Positions 51,854-60,513 of a stretch of DNA of 64,000 nucleotides are shown here, piece by piece. A program made the translations under genes and the position numbers. The notes beneath the pieces are model-generated. The model saw only the letters and a program-made list of their open reading frames with translations. It searched no databases and was not told the DNA's origin. Numbering within the stretch: the stretch's first letter is position 1; every line of letters begins with the position of its first letter. Source of the stretch: an uncultured Bacteroidales bacterium (lineage in GTDB: Bacteria > Bacteroidota > Bacteroidia > Bacteroidales > Muribaculaceae). The stretch spans positions 1 through 64,000 of the forward strand of contig CACZHT010000001.1 of assembly GCA_902781045.1 (NCBI GenBank). The letters run 5' to 3'.

Positions 51854-53380
51854 ATGCAAATCAAAAAATATCAAAACACACCTGGGCCAATCAGTAGAGC
51901 AACTGACGAATATTACAACGGTACTGGCTGGCATTTTGTTCCAGGAAACTAGTTAAAGCAATCCGATCCAAACTACTCAGTTGTTCAAAGAAAAGGATTA
52001 GATAACAGTTACCTTATTGATGCTAATGGTATATTAGTACCAGAGAGAGTCAGAAATGCTTATGAACAAAACAAGGAGTATCAAGCACAACTTCCTTATC
52101 AAGAACAAAACGACATCAATGACGCACGACAGATGCAATACAGACAAGCAGATAGAGAAGTGCACAACCTAGGCATGACCCAATTAGACAGAACACAGAT
52201 GAAGAACTTAGGGCAATTAAGTGGTGTTGTTCTTGGTGGTGCAGCTTTAGCCGGTGGCGGTGCAGCAGCAATACCATATCTAGTTCCAGGAACGCTAGGT
52301 GGCAATATAATTGGTTACACAGCATTTGGAACGGCGTTGAACGAGGCCATTAAATACGGAACTGGCAAAACAATGGGCGAACATGCAGTCAACGCGGCAC
52401 GTATGTTGGGAATTCCTCAAAACGAATGGGTGAATTACGGTATACAAATGGTTGGTGATATGCCAGTATATATGGCAGCCGAGCCATTCGCTGCAGCAGC
52501 AAGCAGAGCAATGCCAGCAGTAGAAAGAGCTGTAGCAAATGTAAGAAATAACATTGTTGAAGGAGTAAATTCCAGAGTTCAAGGTATCAGAGACTTCAAC
52601 ACAATGGTGAGGAATCAGGAATCATTACAAGATGAAATTTTTGATGATGTTTCCCAAGAATTATTTTATAAAAATGCTGGTAAGTATTATGGAGGCTTAG
52701 GAAGAATGACAGAGAGTAATGGTAATGTTCATGATGCGGTATTAATGAGAAATTCAACAGAATATATTCCAGAAAATAGTGATTCTTGGGCAAATATTGT
52801 GAAATATAAAGTAAGCAATACTCCAATACTAACAAGATTAAAATATCCAAGCTATATTCCAAATCAAGTTTCTATGCATTTACCAGAATTGACACCAAAA
52901 GGCTAGTAGTTTGCAACAACAGCCATAGCACATTTACAACCTGGAACTGCACTTGGAGAATTTCAACTCATTTCACCAGCTGCTCAAGCGTTTTCACGCT
53001 ATAGTTAGGGTTAGTCATATCTAAGATCGTTAACCCCATTTATTCGTAATAGGTCAATCGGAGCTATAGGAGACATTAATCCATATAGCGTAGATTCATA
53101 CTTTCAATTATTACTTAGAAACGCTAAGGATCCAGAACGATATGCACTACGCTATTTTGACAAACCTATGCCTGGATTTAATGATCAAGCGAAAAACGGA
53201 ATAGAAAGATACGCTTTTGGACAAAAAGGTGGACAACAAACCTTACAGCCAGGGGCAGATTAGGCTGACGTGATTAACGCTGCAATTCAAAAGATTAATC
53301 CTAACGCTCGTCTAGCATCAGTTGTTGATGGTCAACTTAGGTTACCTTATCCGTATTTGTTTATAAATAAAATAAAATAA
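51854..53380 (+). CDS. TAG-interrupted 509-codon frame, probably a recoded (TAG = sense) phage gene
   Basis: From ATG 51854 to TAA 53380 one frame stays open except for six TAG codons at 51950, 52904, 52907, 53006, 53012 and 53261; there is no in-frame TAA or TGA although the DNA is AT-rich. Coding character continues without change across each TAG, with contexts WHFVPGN-TAG-LKQSDP, ELTPKG-TAG-TAG-FATTAI, SRYS-TAG-G-TAG-SYLRSL and QPGAD-TAG-ADVINA, where Gln fits well. The 508-residue product has a Gln-rich start (QIKKYQNTPGPIS), a Gly/Ala-rich hydrophobic stretch (VVLGGAALAGGGAAAIPYLV) and a polar C-terminal half. No family recognised. In a host that stops at TAG it would give only a 32-residue peptide, or an internal product from 52133. 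Confidence 0.75.
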
Positions 53381-53432
53381 CGGTATGGTTTTTGCCAAAT
53401 GAATATAATTAAAACGATTAAATGATTTTTAA

Positions 53433-53747
53433 ATGGGAACTCTTATACATTATAACCGAATTCTTGGTTTAGATCAAGATGGAGAACTAATTCTTGAAGA
53501 AAGAAATGAAAAATTACTTTCTCAATATAAAGTAGAAACAAAAAAATTAGTTGAAGAAATTAGAAAATGTTATCCTAATACTAAATTTAGAACTCATGTT
53601 CAAAAATTATTCGATACTTTAATAATGGCAAATTCTAAATGCGATATAGAGAGAATACTTGTAGAATATGATAGAAAAGATTTAGACAATGAAGAACGTT
53701 ATCAAAATCAAAAGACATCCTTTTGGCAAAAACTATTTGGCCATTAA
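53433..53747 (+). CDS. Small hypothetical protein
   Basis: A 104-residue, Lys/Glu-rich, helical protein (ERNEKLLSQYKVETKKLVEE, then RTHVQKLFDTLIMANSKCDI) ending SFWQKLFGH. Not recognised. It is AT-rich and its last 59 nt overlap, in another frame, the start of the HExxH gene, so either both are real and overlap or this gene lost its true end at the junction. Confidence 0.5.
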   Translation: MGTLIHYNRILGLDQDGELILEERNEKLLSQYKVETKKLVEEIRKCYPNTKFRTHVQKLFDTLIMANSKCDIERILVEYDRKDLDNEERYQNQKTSFWQKLFGH

Positions 53748-54003
53748 TCTGTTTGGATTCATCTTCACATTGCGTAACCTTGATTCTGTGGAGCTTAACC
53801 ATGAATTGATACACTCAGCCCAACAACGCGAGTTGCTCTATCTGCCGTTCTTCATCTGGTATGGCATAGAGTGGCTTATGTTGTGGTTCAAGTATCACGA
53901 CTGGACCACCGCCTATTATCATATCCGCTTTGAGCAAGAAGCCTACAGACACCAGAATGATCTAAATTACTTACAAACCAGAAAAAAGTACAAATTCAAA
54001 TGA
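53689..54003 (+). CDS. Small HExxH-type putative metalloprotease
   Basis: A 104-residue protein: KIKRHPFGKNYLAINLFGFI, then VELNHELIHSAQQRELLYLP and FFIWYGIEWLMLW, then YYHIRFEQEAYRHQNDLNYL. HELIH is an HExxH zinc motif and the Glu in FEQEAY may be the third ligand. Small proteins of this type are frequent in Bacteroidales near membrane proteins; substrate unknown. GC content rises at about its start, marking an edge in the island. The next gene overlaps its TGA (ATGA). Confidence 0.7.
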   Translation: MKNVIKIKRHPFGKNYLAINLFGFIFTLRNLDSVELNHELIHSAQQRELLYLPFFIWYGIEWLMLWFKYHDWTTAYYHIRFEQEAYRHQNDLNYLQTRKKYKFK

Positions 54004-54227
54004 AAAGAATGCGCACAATAATAAAGGATACATTTGAAATCGTCTGGGTTTTGGCAGCAGCGATTACTCTATTGCCAGCATTGCCTATTTTACTTCCTTT
54101 TATAATGATAATTGGATATTGCACAGCGGAAGGGTTTAATAAAAGATTTCCTTATGATAGCAATTATCTTCAACCAGACAGCACTTGCGCTGGTCAAGGC
54201 TGCACAAAAACTGAATCTGACCTATAA
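54000..54227 (+). CDS. Small membrane protein
   Basis: A 75-residue protein with two hydrophobic stretches (IVWVLAAAITLLPALPILLP and FIMIIGYCTAEG) overlapping the metalloprotease stop (ATGA) and, at its end, the next gene in another frame. The last 20 residues (NYLQPDSTCAGQGCTKTE) look like read-out from the overlapping gene, so the natural protein may be shorter or frameshifted. Confidence 0.5.
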   Translation: MKRMRTIIKDTFEIVWVLAAAITLLPALPILLPFIMIIGYCTAEGFNKRFPYDSNYLQPDSTCAGQGCTKTESDL

Positions 54228-54525
54228 CGAGGTCAACATCATTGTGTACTACATGATTGTACCGCTCACGTGGTGCATCATGTTGGATTTCATTCTCAGT
54301 TGTTGGCCGTGGATGTCAGTCGTGTGGTTAGCATTGTGTGTGGCTGTAATCTGGTGGCATCGCAAGGATTTCAGCCAGTGGTGTAACTGGGCATTTCAGA
54401 AGTCAGTCAATTTCTTGTTATGGTTCCATCACATTGGTTGGGATTATTACAAGGCATCAGTTATCGTCTGTGTGGCAGTGCCATTACTAATTTATATCGG
54501 ATTGATAACCTGTTTGTTGTACTAA
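54154..54525 (+). CDS. Multi-pass membrane protein of unknown function
   Basis: A 123-residue protein. ALALVKAAQKLNLTYNEVNI and IVYYMIVPLTWCIMLDFILS are features I have seen in Bacteroidales membrane proteins next to the small HExxH protein. Three hydrophobic segments are visible (about 35-52, 60-78, 100-122). Start taken at MIAIIFNQTA (54154); an upstream ATG at 54112 lies wholly within the previous gene. Confidence 0.55.
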   Translation: MIAIIFNQTALALVKAAQKLNLTYNEVNIIVYYMIVPLTWCIMLDFILSCWPWMSVVWLALCVAVIWWHRKDFSQWCNWAFQKSVNFLLWFHHIGWDYYKASVIVCVAVPLLIYIGLITCLLY

Positions 54526-54561
54526 AAAGCCCACATCGCCAACTACTATTACAACTTAAAA

Positions 54562-54600
54562 AGTAAAGTCCTCTATACTGGCTATATAGAAGACTTTACA
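54562..54600 (+). terminator. Terminator-like hairpin
   Basis: GTAAAGTCCTCTATA pairs with TATATAGAAGACTTTAC (one mismatch) around a short loop, 37 nt after the membrane protein stop. The tail is not T-rich on the plus strand, so efficiency is doubtful. Confidence 0.45.
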
Positions 54601-54726
54601 GTGACTTACCTTCGTGGACTACAATGACTTCTTACAACTTCCACTTGCCAAAGCGAAAACGCATGTAAGCTTAAACATGTACAGGTTTGTCACAATAACA
54701 CTGAACCGTCCACTTTTGGCTATGAC

Positions 54727-55065
54727 ATGAATCGTACATCCGAGGAAATCGCCTCTACCTATCAGTTTGACGTGACATGCGCGGGAAGTGTACCCGAGGC
54801 AATCATTTGCGCTCTTGAAGTTGCTGACCTGAAGGACAAAGCAGGTGCACCATATCCGATAACTCCACGGCACTATGTCAAAGCAATACGCAATGCTGTT
54901 TCATTAGGTGGAGATGCTGACACACAAGCTGCTATTGCTGGCGGCATCATGGGAGCCTTGACAAGAGTTCCTGATGATATTGCAGAACGTGTCTCAGAAG
55001 ATATTCTTGACCCACTATTACTTGATATAATTGATGATTTTAACAGAATGGTGTATTCTCGTTAA
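54727..55065 (+). pseudogene. Truncated ADP-ribosylglycohydrolase (C-terminal half)
   Basis: 112 residues matching only the C-terminal half of the ADP-ribosylglycohydrolase family: CAGSVPEAIICALEVADLKD and the metal-site segment VSLGGDADTQAAIAGGIMGA. The N-terminal GD-x-x-GS-x-E and TDDS blocks are missing and the upstream sequence is not coding in this frame. With half the metal ligands lost it cannot be active as such. The intact family member at 2574-3374 differs clearly in sequence, so this is not a recent copy of it. Confidence 0.75.
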
Positions 55066-55167
55066 TGATAAGAGAAACGGTTTCATGATTAAATCCGAAA
55101 CCGAAAAAAATCCTGAGTTACTTTCAACAAATATAAATATAGTATAATAGGTAATTTAATAATCATT

Positions 55168-55593
55168 ATGTTACAATTTTATAGTCCAGAAGCTTTAAAG
55201 AGAGGGGTAGTAGTCAATCCATTTGTGTGTGTTGAACGATTTTATACAATGTCAGATATGACATTTGAAGATGCACTTAAAGAGGTAAAAAACGGGAAAA
55301 AAGAAGGACACTGGATGTGGTGGACATTTCCTCAGATGAAAGGTCTTGGCAAGAGTGAACGCTCTTTCTTCTACGGCCTGTCTGGTCAAATGGAAGCAAA
55401 CGCTTATATCAATGACTCACGTCTTGGTCCACGACTTATTGAAATTTGCCAAGCAGTTCTAGATAATGATAAAACTGTCTACGAAATCTTTGGAGAAGAT
55501 GCGATTAAAGTTTATGCTTGTTGCAAACTTTTTGCATCAGTCTCAACTGAACCTGTATTTCACAAAATAATGGAGAGATACAATTGGCACTAA
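55168..55593 (+). CDS. DUF1810-family protein
   Basis: A 141-residue protein: FYTMSDMTFEDALKEVKNGK, then EGHWMWWTFPQMKGLGKSER and YEIFGEDAIKVYACCKLFAS, the hallmarks of DUF1810. The function is unknown; some relatives were once called calpastatin-like. The start before VERFYTM is uncertain; the first 24 residues may not be native. The C terminus (MERYNWH) stops a little earlier than usual, so mild truncation is possible. It sits alone, followed by over 600 nt without genes. Confidence 0.7.
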   Translation: MLQFYSPEALKRGVVVNPFVCVERFYTMSDMTFEDALKEVKNGKKEGHWMWWTFPQMKGLGKSERSFFYGLSGQMEANAYINDSRLGPRLIEICQAVLDNDKTVYEIFGEDAIKVYACCKLFASVSTEPVFHKIMERYNWH

Positions 55594-56242
55594 GACTGGA
55601 TTTGTCCTATCACATTATGCGTACTAGGACACTATCCTAAATTTATTTATATAAAACGAACAGCCTAATCATTACTAATTATACAAATTAAGAAATTTTC
55701 TGACTAGGTTTTTGGTGATAATCTCTTCGATGATCGTTCCTCCACATATCGTGGAGACACTATAAGAGATAATCATTATTTAAAGTAGCTATATCAGACC
55801 GAATACAGAACTCAACAGAGTAAAAAAATGTTCAAATTAAGCTTTTTGAATGCGTATGTAGAAGGGCGGCTGAAATACTTCTACATGCGCTTTTTAAAAT
55901 TTTTCGTAAAAATTAACTCCGTTATTATTGCATTATTATAATGAAAAAGATTGAAATCGAAATCCCCGAAGGAAAAGAAGTGGCGGATTGGGGACCGAGG
56001 GGGGGGGCAGATTGTGAGATGTCGAATTAGATTTTGATGGCCTTCGGCTCACATGGTGCAAACATGCTGAAGCAGCAAATTTGCTCTAGGTAAGTCTTTG
56101 ATGCACAAACTTTTGTTGGAGTGAGAAATAATTGCTAATGTTTCCGTGAATTTTCGGTGCGCTACTCCGGATTTTCTAGAAAAATTCGGAGTTCCACTCC
56201 CGATTTTCGCAAAAAATGATGGGAGCCACTACTTGAAACTTG
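55594..56242. other. Gene-poor end of the AT-rich island with a poly-G tract
   Basis: No complete gene is visible. ATG 55941 opens MKKIEIEIPEGKEVADWGPR, an N-terminal fragment of a type common in Bacteroidales phage-like genes, which stops at TAG (56028-56030) after a run of nine G (55999-56007). A hairpin, CTCCGGATTTT with AAAATTCGGAG (about 56164-56192, one bulge), lies further on. Confidence 0.5.
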
Positions 56243-56295
56243 AAAAAGTTACCTAAATGTAACTAGTATAAGGTAACTTTTTGTATCTTTGCAGA
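56243..56295 (+). repeat. Promoter-bearing palindromic repeat, copy 2
   Basis: AAAAAGTTACCT (56243-56254) and AGGTAACTTTTT (56271-56282) form the same 12-bp inverted repeat as copy 1, followed by the identical GTATCTTTGCAG with a -7 box TATCTTTG at 56284-56291. The loop differs from copy 1. It probably drives the GH20 gene, leaving a leader of about 110 nt. Confidence 0.8.
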
Positions 56296-56405
56296 CTTTG
56301 AGTTATTAAGGAAACTTAGCAAATCTCGTACAAGCCGAATGCAAGCCAAACTTGTTTGAATTTGCTGAGGCACCGCCGAGATTATCCAAACAACAAGACA
56401 AAGAT

Positions 56406-58889
56406 ATGAAAGGAACGAGATTAATGCTTGGGCTGATGGCTGCGGTGGCGGTGCAGGCCTGGGCACAGGCACCGGTTGAGGTGCGCTGGGAGATGGGCCA
56501 GAACGAGGCCGAGAAGGGATACTACAGTTCGCGGTTCGTCATCAAGAATGTCTCGAAAGACCCGCTCGCCGGCAACTGGCAACTGTACTTCAACCAGTTC
56601 TCGCGCTCGCTGAAGATGCCTGAGACCTCGCCTGTCAACATCAAGGAGGTGTCGACCACCTATTATCAGATTACGCCCAATGCGCGCTACAAAGCTCTGA
56701 ACCCCGGCGACTCGCTGGTGGTAGACATGCTCATGCGCGGCACGATGGTCAACATCAGCTATCGCCCCGCCGGCACGCACCTGGTGCTGGACGGCGACAC
56801 GCGGCACCCCATCGCCGTCGACCTGCAGTATGGCTTGCTTGACAAGCCCGGGCAGTGGATGAGCCACGCCGCCTATCCCGACGGCCCGTACAGCTATGCC
56901 TACAACCAGGCGGTGAACAACATCGGCGATGCCTACACGGGCAACGACTATGACATCTTCCCAACGCCCAAGCAGGTCGACATCCACGATGGTTACACAA
57001 CCATCGGCAACATGGTCACAGTGCAGGGTGGGCACTTCTGGCAGACCAAGCTCAAAGCCCCGGTCAAGTTGCTCAAGCAGCAGCTGCAGCAGCGTGGCAT
57101 CTATAACCTCTCGGGGCAGAAGACCACCATCAGTGTCAAGATCAACGGCCGGCTGAGCGACAACCCCGAGTACTACAAGCTGGACGTGAGCGACGGCAAG
57201 GTCACCATCACCGGTGCCGGGCAGGAGGGAGCCATCAACGGCGTGAAGACCTTTATCGCCGCGTTGGACCACAGCAAGGGTTACAACCTGCAGAATGCCC
57301 ACATCGTCGACTGGCCCGACCTGCACTACCGCGGCTTTATGCTCGACATCGCCCGCAACTTCATCCGGCTGGACGACATCAAGCGCTATATCGACCTGCT
57401 GGCCTACTACAAGATGAACCGATTCCAGTTCCACTTCACCGACGACGAGGCGTGGCGTGTCGAAATCTCTGGACTGCCTGAACTCACCGAAGTGGCCTCG
57501 CGCCGCGGCTGCACGCTGGACGAGAAGGGGTACCTGGCCCAGATCTTCGACGGCAACGGCAACCCCGACGACGCGACGCAGAGCGCCAACGGCTATCTCA
57601 CCCGCCAGCAGTTTATCGAGATTCTGAAGTATGCCCAGCTGCGCGGTGTCAAGGTCATCCCCGAGATTGAGACTCCCGGGCATGCCCGCGCCGCCATCAT
57701 CGCCATGCGCAACCGCTATGACAAGTATGCCTCCACAGACCGCCTCAAGGCCGAGCAGTACCGCTTGTGGGACCCCAACGACGCGTCGGTCTACACCTCG
57801 GCGCAGAGCTATCACGACAACGTGCTCAACGTGGCCAGCGATGGGGTCTATAACTTCATCACCCACGTGGTGACCGAGCTGCAGAAGATGTATCGTGAGG
57901 CCGGGCTGAAGCTCGACATCGTGCACCTGGGTGGCGACGAGGTGGCCAGCGGCGCGTGGAGCCAGTCGCCCGAGGTGCAGGCACTGATGCAGCGCGAGGG
58001 CCTGAAAGACAACCACGAGGTCAACGGCTACTACATCCGGCGCATCACCGACATCCTCTACAAGCGCGGCATCCGCATCGAGGGCTGGCAGGAGGTGGCA
58101 CAAAACCACTCGCCCGAGTTCAACCGGCAGATGGCACCGCGCTTTGCGGGTGTCAACGCATGGAGCACGGTGGGCAGCCGCGACATTGTGCCCTATAGCA
58201 TCGCCAACGACGGCTATCCGGTGATCTTGTCGAACGTCACCAACTTCTATATGGACATGGGCTACAGCTGGCACCCCTACGAGCAGGGGTTGCACTGGGG
58301 CGGCAAGGTCGACGAGTTTGACTCGTGGAGCGCCCTGCCCTGGAACGTCTATGCCAGCGCGCGCATGGCCTACGATGGCAAACCCATCGACGTGGCCACC
58401 AACCACCAGGGTAAGGTGGCACTGACGCGGCGCGACAACATCATCGGCATCCAGGCACAGATGTGGGGCGAGACCATTCGCGACTTCGACCAAGTGCAGC
58501 GCATGTGGCTGCCCAAGGTGTTCGGTGTGGCCGAGCGCGGCTGGAACGCGCAGCCCGACTGGAGCCTGGACCTGGCCAACACGGCACCCTACGACAGTGC
58601 GCGCCACCAGTATAACCTCAAGATTGGCACGCGCGAGTTGCCGCTGCTCTGCCGCATGGGCTATACCTTCCGCCTGGGCCAGCCCGGCCTCAAGGTGGAG
58701 AACGGCATGTTGCTGGCCAACGCCCTCTACCCCGGGGTTACCATCCGCTACACCCTCGATGGCAGCGAGCCCACCATGACCTCAACCGAATGGACAGGCC
58801 CGGTCAAGCTCACGACTGTTCCGCCCGTCATCAAGGCACGCGCCTACTATCTGGGCAAAGAGTCGGTCACGACCCTGTTGTTCAAATGA
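56406..58889 (+). CDS. Beta-N-acetylhexosaminidase, GH20
   Basis: An 827-residue secreted enzyme that removes terminal GlcNAc or GalNAc. Signal peptide MLGLMAAVAVQAWA (about 7-20), an N-terminal chitobiase-type carbohydrate-binding domain (VRWEMGQNEAEKGYYSSRFV), the GH20b domain (DIFPTPKQVDIHDGYTTIGN) and the catalytic barrel (HYRGFMLDIARNFIRLDDIK; RFQFHFTDDEAWRVEISGLP). The catalytic pair Asp511-Glu512 is in HLGGDEVASGAW. A C-terminal CHB_HEX-type domain (IRYTLDGSEPTMTSTEWTGP) ends it. Start at MKGTRLMLG, just before the signal peptide. Likely role: host mucin glycan or peptidoglycan sugar release. Confidence 0.95.
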   Translation: MKGTRLMLGLMAAVAVQAWAQAPVEVRWEMGQNEAEKGYYSSRFVIKNVSKDPLAGNWQLYFNQFSRSLKMPETSPVNIKEVSTTYYQITPNARYKALNPGDSLVVDMLMRGTMVNISYRPAGTHLVLDGDTRHPIAVDLQYGLLDKPGQWMSHAAYPDGPYSYAYNQAVNNIGDAYTGNDYDIFPTPKQVDIHDGYTTIGNMVTVQGGHFWQTKLKAPVKLLKQQLQQRGIYNLSGQKTTISVKINGRLSDNPEYYKLDVSDGKVTITGAGQEGAINGVKTFIAALDHSKGYNLQNAHIVDWPDLHYRGFMLDIARNFIRLDDIKRYIDLLAYYKMNRFQFHFTDDEAWRVEISGLPELTEVASRRGCTLDEKGYLAQIFDGNGNPDDATQSANGYLTRQQFIEILKYAQLRGVKVIPEIETPGHARAAIIAMRNRYDKYASTDRLKAEQYRLWDPNDASVYTSAQSYHDNVLNVASDGVYNFITHVVTELQKMYREAGLKLDIVHLGGDEVASGAWSQSPEVQALMQREGLKDNHEVNGYYIRRITDILYKRGIRIEGWQEVAQNHSPEFNRQMAPRFAGVNAWSTVGSRDIVPYSIANDGYPVILSNVTNFYMDMGYSWHPYEQGLHWGGKVDEFDSWSALPWNVYASARMAYDGKPIDVATNHQGKVALTRRDNIIGIQAQMWGETIRDFDQVQRMWLPKVFGVAERGWNAQPDWSLDLANTAPYDSARHQYNLKIGTRELPLLCRMGYTFRLGQPGLKVENGMLLANALYPGVTIRYTLDGSEPTMTSTEWTGPVKLTTVPPVIKARAYYLGKESVTTLLFK

Positions 58890-58903
58890 TTGACAAACAA
58901 CTG

Positions 58904-58978
58904 CTCGAATTATCGAATGCTCGAATGTTCGAGTACTCGATAATTCGATAATTCGATAATTCGTGATATAAACAATTC
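58904..58978. repeat. Short tandem repeats before ispE
   Basis: Units of GCTCGAAT and GATAATTC repeat eight or more times across the whole gap between the GH20 stop and the ispE start, with the last unit only a few bases before the ATG. Confidence 0.75.
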
Positions 58979-58981
58979 GTG

Positions 58982-59803
58982 ATGGTAACGTTTCCTAATG
59001 CAAAAATCAACCTGGGGCTGAACGTGGTGGAACGCCGCCCTGACGGTTATCACAACATCGAGACCGTGTTCTACCCCATCCCGCTGACCGACATCCTCGA
59101 GATTGTGCCGGCACAGGGCTGTGCGACCACGCTCACCACCCATGGCAACCCTGTTGACTGCCCACCCGAGAAGAACCTGGTGATGCGGGCCTACCGGATG
59201 CTGGCCGAGCAATGCGACCTGCCGCCTGTCGACATCCACCTGTACAAACACATCCCAGACGGTGCCGGTCTGGGTGGCGGCTCGAGCGACGCTGCCCACA
59301 CCCTGACCATGCTGCGCGAGATGTTTTCGCTGGACCTCAGCGACCAGCAGCTAGCGGCAATGGCGTCACGGCTGGGTGCCGACTGCGCCTTCTTTGTCTA
59401 CAACCGGCCGATGGCGGCAACAGGCATCGGCGACATACTCACCCCCGTCAATGTCGCCCTGCAGGGCAAGGTCTTGCTGCTGGTCAAGCCGCCGGTGGCG
59501 GTGTCGACCGCGCAGGCCTACTCGCGCGTCACGCCTGCCACACCGCCACAGTGGGCGCGCGACGTGGTCACCTGGCCCATCCAGCAGTGGGATGGCGCAC
59601 TGGCCAACGACTTCGAGCCCAGCGTGTTTGCCCTGCATCCGCGACTGTGGCTCATCAAGGCCGCCCTGCTCGACGGCGGTGCGCACTATGCCGCCATGTC
59701 AGGCTCAGGCTCGACCATCTATGGCATCTTCGATGATGTCAAAGTGGCAGAGCAGACAAGTGCCAAATTTGCCGATTGCGCCACATACGTGCTCACCCTA
59801 TAG
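58982..59803 (+). CDS. ispE: 4-diphosphocytidyl-2-C-methyl-D-erythritol kinase
   Basis: A 273-residue GHMP kinase of the non-mevalonate isoprenoid pathway. VTFPNAKINLGLNVVERRPD at the N terminus with the substrate-binding Lys/Asn, the ATP loop IPDGAGLGGGSSDAA (about 88-102) and MSGSGSTIYGIF near the C terminus. ATG at 58982 is used; a GTG one codon upstream is possible. It is followed by a repeat tract and grpE. Confidence 0.96.
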   Translation: MVTFPNAKINLGLNVVERRPDGYHNIETVFYPIPLTDILEIVPAQGCATTLTTHGNPVDCPPEKNLVMRAYRMLAEQCDLPPVDIHLYKHIPDGAGLGGGSSDAAHTLTMLREMFSLDLSDQQLAAMASRLGADCAFFVYNRPMAATGIGDILTPVNVALQGKVLLLVKPPVAVSTAQAYSRVTPATPPQWARDVVTWPIQQWDGALANDFEPSVFALHPRLWLIKAALLDGGAHYAAMSGSGSTIYGIFDDVKVAEQTSAKFADCATYVLTL

Positions 59804-59828
59804 GGAGGCAAGGTTTTTGCTTGTTTTG

Positions 59829-59870
59829 TCTAGAGGCTCTAGACAGTCCAGAAAATCTAGATAGTCAAGA
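59829..59870. repeat. CTAGA-type repeat tract before grpE
   Basis: TCTAGAGGCTCTAGACAGTC and CTAGATAGTC units repeat in the gap between ispE and grpE, similar to the tract at 44138-44178. Confidence 0.7.
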
Positions 59871-59897
59871 GTCAAAAGATGAAATTTTGTCACGATT

Positions 59898-60473
59898 ATG
59901 AGCAAGAAAAATAAGGATAACAAGAAGGCCGAAAAGCCTGTGGAAGAGCCACAAGTAGAACAGCAGCTTGACAACGAGCAGACTCAAGAGCAAGAGGCAC
60001 CGAAAGACGAGGCGCAACCCGAGGTCACCGTCGAGCAGCTGCAACAACAACTCGAAGCGCAGCAGAAGGAGTATCTGCTGCTCATGGCGGAGTTTGACAA
60101 TTTCCGCCGCCGCACCCTTAAGGAGAAGCAGGACATCATCAAGAATGCCGCCGAGAAGGCAATGGTCGACCTGCTGCCGGTGGTTGACGACTTTGAACGC
60201 GCGCTGGATGCCATGAGCAAGAGCGGTGATGTCCAGGCACTGGCCGAGGGAGTGCAACTGATTTACAGCAAGATGGTCAAGTATCTTGAGCAGCAAGGAG
60301 TCAAGCCCATCGAGTCGACGGGCAAGGACTTTGATGCCGACCTGTTTGAGGCCATCACCACATTCCCAGCTCCCGACGAGAGCATGCGGGGCAAGGTGGT
60401 CGACACCACCACCAAGGGGTATATGATTAACGACAAAGTGCTGCGCCACGCCAAGGTGGTCGTAGGGCAGTGA
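59898..60473 (+). CDS. grpE: Nucleotide exchange factor GrpE
   Basis: A 191-residue DnaK exchange factor. The N-terminal 50 residues are charged and disordered (KNKDNKKAEKPVEEPQVEQQ), followed by a long coiled coil (LQQQLEAQQKEYLLLMAEFD, then NFRRRTLKEKQD) and the C-terminal beta domain (ALAEGVQLIYSKMVKYLEQQ, then GKVVDTTTKGYMINDKVLRH). It is 40 nt upstream of dnaJ, the usual pairing. No CIRCE or similar operator is visible. Confidence 0.97.
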   Translation: MSKKNKDNKKAEKPVEEPQVEQQLDNEQTQEQEAPKDEAQPEVTVEQLQQQLEAQQKEYLLLMAEFDNFRRRTLKEKQDIIKNAAEKAMVDLLPVVDDFERALDAMSKSGDVQALAEGVQLIYSKMVKYLEQQGVKPIESTGKDFDADLFEAITTFPAPDESMRGKVVDTTTKGYMINDKVLRHAKVVVGQ

Positions 60474-60513
60474 TGTGATTGGAGATTAGTGATTAGTGAA
60501 TCTTGAATGAACT

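Noticed and set aside
51854..53380. The host itself uses TAG as a sense codon
   Set aside because: Many certain host genes here end in TAG, including tsaC, the TonB receptor, the LMW phosphatase and both HU genes.
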